64,000 nucleotides of DNA from contig NW_003546504.1 in NCBI RefSeq assembly GCF_000090795.2, positions 50,068 to 114,067 on the forward strand, given 5' to 3'. The position numbers were made by a program, and so were the translations under genes. The DNA comes from Amphimedon queenslandica (taxonomy: Eukaryota; Porifera; Demospongiae; Haplosclerida; Niphatidae). The notes under the pieces are model-generated. The model made no database searches. It was not told the origin of the DNA and worked only from the letters and a program-made list of their open reading frames with translations. Of this stretch, positions 1 to 11,243 are shown piece after piece (position 1 is the stretch's first letter; each line of letters begins with the position of its first letter).

Positions 1-1669
1 TTGATATGTACAGTAATTAGGTAGATGGGTGCAAAAAGATGTCACAGAAGACAGGGAAAAGAGCGCTGACAGGGAACTTGATTATCAGCTTTTTGAACGA
101 CTAAACCAACTGGAGAAAGAGGAAGAAGAGCAAGAAAAGTTACTGAAACAGAATAGGGAAGCTGAAGCGAAAAAGAGTTTGAGAAGAAAAATTGTAGAAA
201 CAAGTACGGAACTAATGAAAAAGGATGATGAGGGCAACAAGATGAATGAAAGAGGAAAGGTAGAGCATATGGGCGACAGGAGTCATTTACATACTATTCA
301 TTTCAAACATTCTGAACAATCAGGATTGCCATCCAAATCTTCATCTCATGAACTGCATTCTAATGATTCAGTTACGCAATACCTCAATCCTGGGGATATT
401 TATGTATATAAGAAAGCTATTGCTGATTCTGTACCTGTGAAGTTAGCAGACGATGAAGTTAGAGAAGCTCAACGTGAATTTAAAAAATCTGTTCATTTCA
501 AATCTCATCATACAACACCTACTACACCTCATGTGAGTATCGCAGCCTAAACCTACTATTGAGTCTACTCGAAACGATATGTTACAGCCTAGTGCCAGCC
601 CAATAAAACTTTGTACTCCATTAATGTCTCTGATTTCAACTTTAATGTAGCCACAGATGCATGTACTACACAATGTAGACCTACAAATACATGTAACTGT
701 AATTTCCTTAATGTACATTGTACATGTATGATTCTGCCATCTTGTGTGCTTTGTTTCTTTAATGTACATGTAGCAAATGTTATTGATGCTATAATGTATT
801 ATAGCAAATGATTCCTATCTATTCCTTAGGCATTTTCAGGTGTTGTCATGGAGCGGAATCCTGTTGCAATAGCAAATGAAGGGGTTAGTTTTAAAACAAT
901 AATTTATTCAATGTCAGTGCTATAGTTTTATGTCCATATTCCATATCGTGTGTAATGTACATCACTACTGTTATTTTCTCGTGTTATAGTACATGTACAT
1001 TATAATTGTTTATTTTGCACAATTGCTGTTAGTCAACTTTTATGCATTGTGATTCATTGAAGGTACTTCATTTTCGGTTCTTTTTGTTTCTATTTCTCAA
1101 AGTATGATATTGTTTATGCAAGCATGTTTTTGACAGATATCTGCATAGATAGGACATAGCACAAATGTAGTGTGGCCTCAACCAGTTGTGCTACTTTTAC
1201 TGCTTAGCTATGTACAGTACCTTTACAATCCCTTGGTAGCATGCTTATCTTGACAATTATTTGCATCATTCTAAGGTTATCAATTATTGAAAATATTTAA
1301 ATCTTGTCATTGTTCACTGTATATGCAATGTCACAATCATTTTACCCTAACAAATATCTCTTCATCAAGTTCAGAGTAACAAGATTTGCTGACTTCTGTT
1401 GTCATTCTTATTCCTTTTTTTTAATTTTCTCCTTATTTTCTTGTAAAATGTTTTTGCCTCCTGTGTACATTATATGACACATCTATTCAAATTTTACTGA
1501 ATGTTTTTTTCTAAAACTTATAACACATCCTGGAGATTAATTTATGGGATGTGATTTCATGAGTATTTAAGATTTGTTACTTTTTGCTATTTTGTCATAG
1601 GCTGCAACAAAGGTTAAAGAAAGTAAAAGAGAAACAGTTTCAAAATTCAAATTATCAAGAAAGATGTAA
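1..1669 (+). CDS. URI1: URI1-like unconventional prefoldin RPB5 interactor, 3' part only
   Basis: Partial gene whose 5' part lies left of the window. Three coding exons are visible: about 21/25-532, 830-883 and 1601-1669 (TAA). All junctions are GT-AG and phase 0. The first exon encodes a charged, coiled region rich in Glu/Lys (ELDYQLFERLNQLEKEEEEQ) and ends in a KKSVHF segment. The second encodes AFSGVVMERNPVAIANEG and the third ends TVSKFKLSRKM. As I recall, the run KSV.F, then AFSG.V.ER, then VSKFK..R at the C terminus is the conserved tail of URI1. In the family, URI is a prefoldin-like scaffold that binds RPB5 and sits in the R2TP/prefoldin-like complex for RNA polymerase assembly; its N-terminal prefoldin domain is outside the window. 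The upstream exon edge is uncertain (AG at 19-20 or 23-24). An in-frame GTG at 29 is not a start. Confidence 0.85.
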
Positions 1670-3939
1670 TTTATACTTTTATCAACAAAACTTATTGTTC
1701 TTTGTAGTATTGAATCATTAGCATTGTAAAGTACTTTTAATTTAATTTATTCATTCAAGTACACCAACAGAACTTGAACTGCCTCAGTTACTTGGCATAA
1801 GTTATACCCAGAATGTTGTACCTGAATATATAAAGCTTCATAAATTGATACTGCCATGATAATGATGAATTTTTTCTTAAACCCCCAATATTATACAGAT
1901 TAATGAAAATTAAGGTTCAATAAACCAGAGTTAAAGAAGTAAGTGTTAAAAGTGTGCAGAAGCAATGATGAGTTCAAAAATGATTAATTCATCAAAATTA
2001 TAGACATTCCAAGAAACAGTTAATTATGGGCGTGCAGAAGTATATAATTATTATAGGTTATTATAAATCCGTTGATGGCCTGCTGACTTGACTGACCATC
2101 CATGTACTATCAATCTACTATGGACTAACATACATAAACAATAAATTTTGTTTTATACCACAGATACATATGTGCATGAATACAGTAACATAAGTCAGTA
2201 AATGAGTGGATAAAAATGCATAAAGGCCACAAATTACTCCAAAATTTGCATTTCAGCATTAAAAAAGTACTGTGTACTACATATGTATGTACTCTTGACA
2301 TGAGATAGGAACAAATTGTATATAGAGCCACAAATGCTACCCCTACAAAATTACTGACTACATGATACTACTTTATTCAACCATCAACCCTCTCTAGCTG
2401 CTACAGGTCATGAGACGGAGTTTCAACACTTTTATAGCAGAACTGTTACCATTATGGTTGCAGTTCATAATAACAAGTTGTTTAATAGTGCTATACAGGT
2501 TCTGTTGTTTTTATATTTACATCAGCAACTGAACTTAACTTGGACTCTACTCCACGATAAATTGATTGTCAATCACGTAATTCCGTTTGCATTCAAAAAT
2601 TCAAACCCTATTACTCATAATCCAAATTGAGGGCTGTAAATTTTGGAGTTCATAATTTTTGATGATAAAAAAAATTAATTGTGCAAAATCCTTTTACTAT
2701 GGTATTAGATAGTTGATGGCAAGTTTCACAAAAATTAAACAGTAAAATACTCTCAAAATTGCATACCCAAATAGTAAGAATCACATATTAGGTGTCAAAA
2801 ATTGATCAATGATTAGGCAAATTTTTACTCCTTAAAATTGTAATTTTAAGATTTTAAATTGTAATTTGTAATTGTAATTTAAACAGAATCAGCTCAAACC
2901 TTCCATATCACATACATGCTTTTACAGTTGGTCTCCTTTTTCTTGTTGACAGAGCTAAAAGTACATTAAAGTTGCATAAAAATTAAAATTATATACATCA
3001 CAATTGTTACTTCATTGCCAACAGTGTTGTTCGATGTATCAGCAGGTTTCCACAACAAAAGGTACCATTAGAATGCACATTCATTATTCATTCAAGAACT
3101 AACAAGTTGAGAAAATTTTTCAGTTGACCAGAAATTTTTTTTCTATAAGAGATGGAATTTAAAAACAGGAACACAAATGAACTCACCATTTACTTAAATT
3201 TTGAAGGACTCATAAAAACCATACTCCACTCAGCAGGAGAATGTCTTTCCTTGTTCCAAAAAGGTTCATGATACTAAGAGGCTGTAAGAGCATTCAAGGT
3301 AAGCCTCTTTAAAACAGTGCATCATGAATCTAAAAGTTAGTGATAGTAATGTGAAAATCAAGAGTCCATAATGATTAACAGAACATTGCCTCAGCAGTCA
3401 GCCGCCTGCTCTGGGTATTCTATCATAAATAAACATATTTAGAATGAGTTTAACTTTTACATTCCCTGAAACTTATAGCAAAGTAAACCTGCTTGGAGTA
3501 CTGGGCCAGAATAACGATGATTATTTAAGCTCCTCTTAGACATTAAATTTGATATTAAAATAATAATGACAATACATGTAAATAAAACATGTACAATAAA
3601 TAAAATAAAATGGAGGGAGCCAGAGTGAAAGAAGTAAACTTTAAAGTGTGTAAAAGTTAGTTCAAAAACAATCAGGATGAGAGTGCATACATGTACCAGT
3701 ACATGAAAAAGATACATAAAGTAGCTGTTAACACAAAATGATTGGAAATGTAAAAAATAAAAGCATGCTTTTCATAATTTTTGATAATGTACAACAAAGT
3801 AAGTCTTTTGAAAAAAGTCCCTTGTTCGTTGCCAAAGAAAATGAAATTAATAACGCCTAGTCACTTGTAAATTTCAACATGCATACAAGAAATGTAACCC
3901 TTGTGTCCTCCACTTTCTCCTCCAACAATCCTCTTATCC
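1670..3939. other. Convergent intergenic spacer between URI1 and cyclin E
   Basis: This is a 2.27-kb AT-rich interval between two convergent stop codons, expected to hold both 3' UTRs. I see no open frame with splice support, no RNA gene and no clear inverted-repeat element. Short ORFs at 2125-2331 and 3457-3717 have no recognisable protein content. Confidence 0.6.
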
Positions 3940-6900
3940 TCATACAATTGTAGTCGTGCTGTTAATAGGTGCCAGACATCTTCTTTCTTGTCGAGGTGGT
4001 GTCATAAGAGCTGAACAATCCATTGGAACAACTTGCTGGTTGCTTTTAAGTCCTCTTCCTCCACCTGCTGTGTCAGCTATCATTTCTTGATATTTGATGA
4101 TATCTTGTGCTTCTTCCAACATGTTAATGTTAACTTCATGTGTTTGAATGTTATGAGCATCTTGTAGAATTACCTGAGAAAAAATTAAAGGAACAATAAT
4201 TTAAAGGATTTACATGTAATTTTTCGTTAGCAAATAGCGAGGGATTAATGTTTCTCAATCACTACATGCACTTCAGAGACCTAATAGTATTTCCTTTATC
4301 TTTTGCAAATATATGTACGATGACTACAATCTAATTGTGCTATTAGTATTATGACAAACTTATTGCATACATCATCAATCAAAATATAATTAATGGCATG
4401 ATGGAACATGATGTGACACATACGTGTATTCAGTGTCACTCATCCATCTGTCCAGTGTACATATACATGTAGTTTGACATTCTTCTTTCTACTATCTACA
4501 CTTGCAACACAATCTAGTAAATGGCTTTCGTAGCAACATTAGCTAAATCAATTATTCTACCTTAAACAACCACAATTAGTATAGTTGATTTCAGTTGAGT
4601 TTGACCAAATGTTGTCATCATCAAAATGTCCCGTGTAGCCCCACTCACACACAAATTCATCATGTTGCTTTCTTCTTGTATTTCTATTTTGATAGCTGCT
4701 AACCCTGCAATTGGCATAAAGGATCTTTGTGGTTGGAAAAAAGTTGCGAGATATGCAAAATTTCAACTGAGTTTCTGAGTGGCGATATAATGATGACAAA
4801 GAAAAAAGGGTTAGAGAGGCACAGCAGACTAAGTGAGACTTCTTTCTGGTGGCAAAGTCTTCTAAAGTCTATTCAGTTTCACCTGACCTATTGATTTTTG
4901 TTATAACTTTTGATAAACATGTAATTTAGAAATTTTGTTTGCACCATTAGAATCGCTAGGTCCTTCCAGTCCTTTAGATAAAAAGATGTGACGTAGTTAT
5001 TTATTAATTGAAAAAAGCCAGGGGTCAGGTAAAAGTGAATAGACTTTAGTTCAATTTTATGTTGGTATGGAGTGTTCCTTTTGCTTTCTTTGATTAAAAA
5101 AAATAAAAAACGTGATTATCAACATGTTTAATGAGATGCAAATGATATTCACAAAGGTTAACATCACAAAACATCAGCGGCTCCCTTTTATGACCAGAAG
5201 AACCATTTGAGAACCTTCCAGAGTACCTAGAAACTCCAAAATTGGTACACCTTTTCGGAAGACTCCGTTTTGCAACTATACCACATTTCAAGCTGATAGC
5301 ATAAAACATAAAGAAGTTATAAGGATGGGTCAGTGGTCAAACTCAACTGAAGCCAACTATACTCGCCTACACAAAAGCAAGGCAAGTCCAAAGATTAAAT
5401 TACCATGCATGAAAGCAGCATTATTTCTTTAAACTCACATACATAACTACTCATTGAACTATTAGCATGTACCATGCAATCATAACTCAATTAGTCCACC
5501 TTAAGGCTATTACATTAAGTACAGGTGATGTCATGCCTCATTAAAGTAAGGGTTGTACCAATATAATACTACAGCTGTTCAGTAAAAGTAAATGAGCTCA
5601 TTATAACAAGCTTTCCATAGAATATTTAACACACACTCATTAATAATATCAGTCAGCTCTATCGTACTCACTCAAAGTGCAAATAATACTTACTCCTCTA
5701 AATGCTTTCTGCACAGGTTGTGCCATCCTATTGATCACAGATACAAAAGCATTTAGCCATTGTACACAAACATGAATATCAGCAAGTTGAAAGCCTACAA
5801 GTATATGTATATTAGAGAGAGAGAGTCATAAGCAAGCGACATGTAAATAACTCTTACCTGTGACAAGATTAAGATGCATTTGACATTTCTCAGATACCAA
5901 ATAAAGAGCTGAAGCAGCAAGTATACTGTTGCAGAATTGCCTACTAGTTATATCTAATGTACACAGGTCTAATACCTACGTGAATAAAAAATATAAAGTA
6001 CTAGCTTTGCCAGGATTTAAGACTATTGCATGTACTTAATTAATATTAGATTCTTAGAATCTCCTAAAAGTACATTACATATAATTGTACTATCAACAGT
6101 TTTTAAGTGTTACTCATTTCTACTACTACTAGTGGCATAATTAATAATGTTTGATGTGGTAAAATACGTAAACATGTATGCAATTGCATGTACATGTACA
6201 ACAAAAGAAAACAAAAGTGTACAAGTAACATAATTATTTCAATTTCCAAAAAAGTTTCATCATCTATACCAAATAGCTCATCAAATCAATAATAATTTTG
6301 TTGATTCTAGGCATGATAATCAAATCTCTACACACAATTCATTAACGCATATATACAAGTACAAAAATACATTTCTTTTACAATCTCATACCTGCATTAC
6401 TCTAATAAACTCAAACGGAGAAAAGGCAGGATACTCAAATTCTCTTGCCTTCAGTCCATGTGGCCTGAAGTAACTGCTCACAAGTTGCATATACAGGTTA
6501 ACCCAAGTATTCACAGATACTGAGCAATGATGCAATCTCCATTTAAGAGCCTATACAACAAAAAATCAATAGAAAATACTGATACTGTAGAGGCTGTACA
6601 TGTATAAGAAACTATAATCATTACAACTACATAATATTCTCGGAAACAGTAATGGCAATTAATGTGCTAATGTGTCAGTATTAGGGATGGAAATTTCCAC
6701 TTCCAACTATATATTTTATTCCATGAATAGATAAAACAAATACAACAATACACTACCAGTACAATACATTAACAATATATAGAAACACAATACACATGAC
6801 TATAACATTCTATTTCACATTCCAAGTCTAAGAGCTCACTTGAATTGTCATGCTTTATGGTCAGGAGTGCATATGGCATAATGCATCACATATATCATAC

Positions 6901-9116
6901 ATGTCATACTTTTATCCAATCACAATTAAGGTATTGCTGTGTAAATTAGTTTTTAAGGAGCAAAACCAAAACATGGGTTGTACCCAGAAACTATTGTATA
7001 AACAACCATATCAGATGTGGTATATTATAAACACTAGTGGGTGTGGAAAAATCTTAAAATGTGACAGAAGCCTATAGCTGTAAGTGGAGTTGGTAATAGC
7101 AAATCAATTGACATAAATTATAGAATTGGAGATACATGCACTTTAACTTTCTATTATCAGCTTTAAAGTAATTTATCATTATTCTTAGGGTTATCAGTGT
7201 AACAATTCAATACTTCTGCATGGCTCTTCGATCAAGTCATGCACTATATAAATCTAACTTTGAAAGAATTAAAGCTATATAAGCAAAAGCAATGTGTCAG
7301 CACAAAATGTTGTGAACAATACTAAATGTTGATTTTATCACTATAAAACCTCAAAGGTGAGAATCCATACATGCATGAACATGGCTTGTGTACATTATAC
7401 ATTGTATACACCATAATATTACATACTAAACTTGGACTGACAATCTGACATTTTAACAAAGAATAAGATATCAAATAATAAATGCAATCATTAACAGCTT
7501 TACATAAAAGTATAATGAAATGTAGTGAGCATGAAGCAAAATCAAATTGGTATCAAGACTAAATTGTGATTATAGCACCTGCTGTTCAAGGTAGAGACTC
7601 ACTTTGCATATCATTAGTTCCATGAATACTATCTCTTCACTGTTGCAGGCACCATCAGTCACATATGCAAAATCAGCTAGTTTAGGAGGATAGATTTCCT
7701 AGTAAGAAAGAAGTAACACTAGCATACATAGAGTGACAGCTATAATATACCTCTATCTTCGATGCTATAAAAAGACAAGTGACTCCTATTAGTTGCAACT
7801 GCTCTTTTTGGACATTGGTCTGGGTGTCCATAAAACGATCAAAAAGTTCAAGAGACAAATAATATGTCTCTCTGTGTATCCTATATTCTTCACAAACCTG
7901 ACAAAATAATATTAGAATATAAATACAGAAGCAATAGGAATTAGTTGAATTACTACAATGTATTCCCTAAAGCTAAACTTAATAACTATAAAAAAAACTA
8001 AATGGTTGAGGCTGCAGAACTGCTGCTATATGCTACTATACAATATACTTCAATCAGCTGGCAGATTGACCACAAAACACTCATTTCCTTATACACTAAT
8101 ACAATAAAATATACATACATAACCTAAACCCACATCTAAAAAGTTATTGCAAATCATTTATATTACAACACTTAGATTAGCTGGTATTAGAAAGTGCTAG
8201 TAGAGCAGAATACTAAGCATGTGCATGTAAATGTCACAAGAAAATTATGATTCAACAAAAAAATCGCCAAAAAATTACATCACTATATCAAAAGAGGCCA
8301 ACAATTACTATGTCTTACCTCCAACATCCAATCAAGCAATATAGTTCGCATTGTAGGCATTATAGAGGGATGCCGTAGTCTCAGTTCTGTTCCAGGAGCT
8401 GCTTGTGATGTATCTTTAAGTCTCATTTCTCTCCAAAGATTAGTTGAATCTGTCCATGACAAAGATGGAAGCGGAGATGGTAAGAAGGTAATGGGAGAGG
8501 GCGCTACACGTGCTAGCATTGGTGCAACCCCTCTTGTCAGAATAGGAGAAGGAGAAGAAAGAGAAGAGCTGTTAATCCTTTTCTTCTTCTCCTCTCCTTT
8601 TAAGACCTCATGGCCACTGGAGGAGGAGAGAGGAGGTGGGGGTGTCTGAGGAGTTTGATGAGAGGTGGAGAGTGTCTGCAAAACTCCTCCTCCTTGCCTT
8701 AAAGTTAGCCCAACTGGTGGTGGTACATTCTCCTTGCAAGACAAAGAGAAAGGTTCCATATACATATTTTCAGCAATTTCACACTACAGAAAAATAGAAA
8801 GAGAACCTTAAAAGCGGTTACAATTAGCCTAGAAAAGAGGGCGAAATCACACTAAACTGATTCATGGCAAGAGACTTTTGTATCAATGACTATTCAAGTC
8901 TCTTTTGCTAACGTCACACTCTAAAGCACGACTTACCAGAGACTGCTTGTTTCTTTTACTTTTTGTCAGAAACTGAATATCCTAAAAGTAACAAAATAGA
9001 TTGTAGTAATGGCGATACTAGTGAAGAGCGCTCGGTATCCGTCATAATACCTGTTCTCTTTCTTCAGTTCTTTTCCTACTCGCAATTGAAGGCAGTGAAG
9101 CAACTGAGCCGCTCAT
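3940..9116 (-). CDS. CCNE: G1/S-specific cyclin E
   Basis: Complete gene with nine coding exons, reading down the minus strand: 9116-9051, 8981-8937, 8783-8319, 7897-7751, 7698-7603, 6550-6392, 5975-5858, 5794-5694 and 4173-3940. Phases close at 1431 nt (476 aa). The N terminus is [22 protein letters not shown], split by phase-0 introns from a basic KSKRNK exon. The cyclin box starts with [13 protein letters not shown] and [12 protein letters not shown], then [55 protein letters not shown] and ALKWRL. The second fold includes ILAASALY, and the tail carries AFRG and [11 protein letters not shown] as in vertebrate cyclin E. LMTPPRQ near the C terminus resembles the Fbw7 phosphodegron (LLTPP). 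The family activates CDK2 at S-phase entry in the nucleus. It is head-to-head with TP53INP and convergent with URI1. Identity is secure from these motifs; only the most 5' exon is less certain. Confidence 0.95.
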
Positions 9117-9655
9117 ACTCTTTCAGCCGCCAAAAAGGAAGGCACCACAAATAAGTGCTAAGGGCTTCGATAAGCCAGTTGCTCCTTCTCCTCCCAGTAT
9201 TCTCTCTGAGATAAAAGGAATTTCGCGAATATAGAGAGAAGAAAGGGGAAGGTAGATGACAAGGAGAGAGAAGAAAGTGGCGGTTTCACACAAGACAATA
9301 CCTGGCAAGAGTCACCGCCGACCCTTCTTCTCTCCTCCTTCACAGTTTTGGCGCTGGCGGTAACTTGAATTATGGCGGGTAATGTGGACGGAAAGGTAAC
9401 CTGATTGGTCAATTTGTTCCCGGGATTACCGCCCACCCAGTGGAGCATTCTCATTGGTCAGAGTGTCAGCTGATCCGCGGGAACGATTGGAATGTAAACA
9501 AACTCCACGGAAACCAGTTCCGCGACGCACTGCCGGGAGTATCGACCGGGAAAGGATTGTTGCATCAGATTCAGAAGGTTGAAGAGAAAGACATTCACCC
9601 TCTTCTTTAACTCCATTGCCAGTATTGCTATCTCCTGAATTTGTGTGACACCACA
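9117..9655. promoter_or_regulatory. Bidirectional promoter region, cyclin E (-) / TP53INP (+)
   Basis: The 539 bp between the two start codons are noticeably more GC-rich than surrounding DNA. They contain TTTCGCGA at 9221-9228 and TTTGGCGC at 9347-9354, both fitting the E2F core, and TTTTTGGCGGC on the minus strand near 9124-9134. Two ATTGGT (inverted CCAAT) boxes occur near 9404 and 9453. Transcription start sites cannot be placed from sequence alone. Confidence 0.55.
9347..9354 (+). promoter_or_regulatory. E2F-consensus site in cyclin E promoter
   Basis: TTTGGCGC is an exact match to the TTTSSCGC E2F consensus. It lies about 230 bp upstream of the cyclin E start codon. A second core, TTTCGCGA, is at 9221-9228, about 105 bp upstream. 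Cyclin E is a classic E2F target in animals; function here is inferred. Confidence 0.45.
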
Positions 9656-10382
9656 ATGCTTCCATCCTTTGTGAGTAACCTCATCTGGGGAGCGGCAGAT
9701 GAGGACAGAAACAGTGATGATGGACTGTGCACCGTAACTGAAGAGAAAGATGGTGATTGGCTTGTTATAGATTACGACACTTCAGGTATAAAACATTATG
9801 CCACATTGACGCCCGCACTTCATAAACTCACTCCTTATTTTTATATTATTATTGTAATATCTTTTCCTCTTAGCTGATGCCGGGGAAAATGAGTCCACAA
9901 CTTCAGAAACATCAGTTAGTTCTTGGATAGTTGCTCCATCACCTCGTTTCCGTTCTTCATCTAATGCCCCATCATTGGATAATCATTCAGTCGAGAACCT
10001 TCTTCTTGAAAACCCCAGCATGTCTGTGTATGGTTGTCAAGTTACCCCAGTAACTAATGAGGAGACGCAAGAAAGCAAAAACAAGCAGTTGGTTCCGTAT
10101 GATATGCATAGAAGACAGATTGTCAGGTATTCCCAAAATAACCGACAATTGGTTCTTCTTCGAAGGCAAGAACAACAGGAGCTGGCTAATCAAATGGGAA
10201 TACCTCTCGAGCCATTTGTCCCTGAAAAACCATGTGAGTCTGCCCCAATTCCATGTCCTATACCAAAATTAAGCAAAAAGGCACTGAAGAAGCACAACAA
10301 CAACAACATTCGCATAACACGGGGCAAGAAATGCTACAAAATTCATCAATGTGGGGTCAAAGCTGGGAGGCGTCGAAGTTGA
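9656..10382 (+). CDS. TP53INP: TP53INP1/2 (DOR) family autophagy and transcription cofactor
   Basis: Two coding exons, 9656-9785 and 9874-10382, phase closing at 639 nt (212 aa). Start is ATG 9656 (MLPSFVSNLIWGAADED). Residues about 30-44 give EEKDGDWLVIDYD, matching the family LC3-interacting region with an acidic run before W-x-x-I. Exon 2 carries SSWIVAPSPRFR followed by VENLLLENPSMSVYG, corresponding to the second conserved block (S-W-x-x-x-P-P and ENLLIEHPSMSVYA) of TP53INP1/2. The C terminus is basic (KKALKKHN, RGKKCYK, GRRRS). Human members shuttle between nucleus and autophagosomes, bind ATG8 proteins and assist p53 and nuclear-receptor transcription; a sponge role is inferred from motif retention. 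It shares a promoter region with cyclin E. Confidence 0.92.
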
Positions 10383-11243
10383 TTTATCTTCCTCCTCACC
10401 TTTGATGCCAAAAATAAGTAGCAGGACTACATAGACCTACTAAAACTTTCAAAGAATAATAGATTAGAGAGGCCTAAAGATAAGAAATTTCATTATTGCA
10501 ATGATAGAATACACTATTTTTAGACACTTCATCCTCAAAAAAACCATAGATAGAAAAAAATGTATTATAAAAATTATAAATTTTTAAGAAGAGATATTTA
10601 AATATAATTTATCGTTACTGTTAATTTGTTTTTTAAAATATTTTTGAACACAATATAATTAATGTATAATATAGCTGGCTGACATCAAAGGAGAATTGCC
10701 AAATAGGATGCATAGTAAACTGGAACAGAATGATGACAGTATTGACATGTATAGTAGTGAGCAGATTCTGCTTACACAAGACAAGTGTATAAACAATAAC
10801 ATCTCAAGCACTAATAACTATATGGGCACTTACCCTTGCAACCAATAAAATTAGATATGAAATGCAACCAAGAATGGAAAAAAGTTTACAATACATAACT
10901 GCAGTAGATTCAGTGGATGGTTGCTTCTTTCCCTCATGCTCTTTGCCTTTCCTAGGCCACGTCCACAATTACGAAGCACTAGGCAACTTTGTGGTTACTT
11001 CAATGTATGTCAACTTTGTTGCCTGAAATAGAACAGTGTTCTACTTTAGGCAAAAAATTTCTGTTGATTTCAACAAAGTTGCCTAGTGGATGTTGGGCTT
11101 CACACCAATTTCTTTCTACCTCCCCTTTCAATTTCTAAATCAGTCGCAGTGATTATAAACAAAGGCATGAAGTTATTTCAAAATACAGTTGTGAACAAAC
11201 ATGTCTATATTAAGTCAAAACAAAAGATAAACTCTGAGTTGCA
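10383..11243. other. Convergent spacer between TP53INP and BtpA-like gene
   Basis: This 861-bp interval should hold both 3' UTRs. A candidate AATAAA signal for TP53INP is at 10844-10849. A short inverted-repeat element occupies 10977-11088. No other gene is visible. Confidence 0.5.
10977..11088. repeat. Small foldback element with CACTAGGCAACTTTG ends
   Basis: The 15 bases at 10977-10991 are the exact reverse complement of 11074-11088. Inside lies another inverted pair (caactttgttgcctg and ttaggcaaaaaa). Related AGGCAAC-ended sequence occurs at 47851-47985, with AAGTTGC fragments near 15200 and 61505. Confidence 0.6.

Noticed and set aside
2125-2331. Minus-strand 68-codon open frame
   Set aside because: Lies in the URI1/cyclin E 3' spacer, with no splice support, no domain, and composition typical of AT-rich non-coding DNA.
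6850-7077. 75-codon open frame opposite cyclin E
   Set aside because: Falls in a cyclin E intron on the other strand, with no recognisable protein content.
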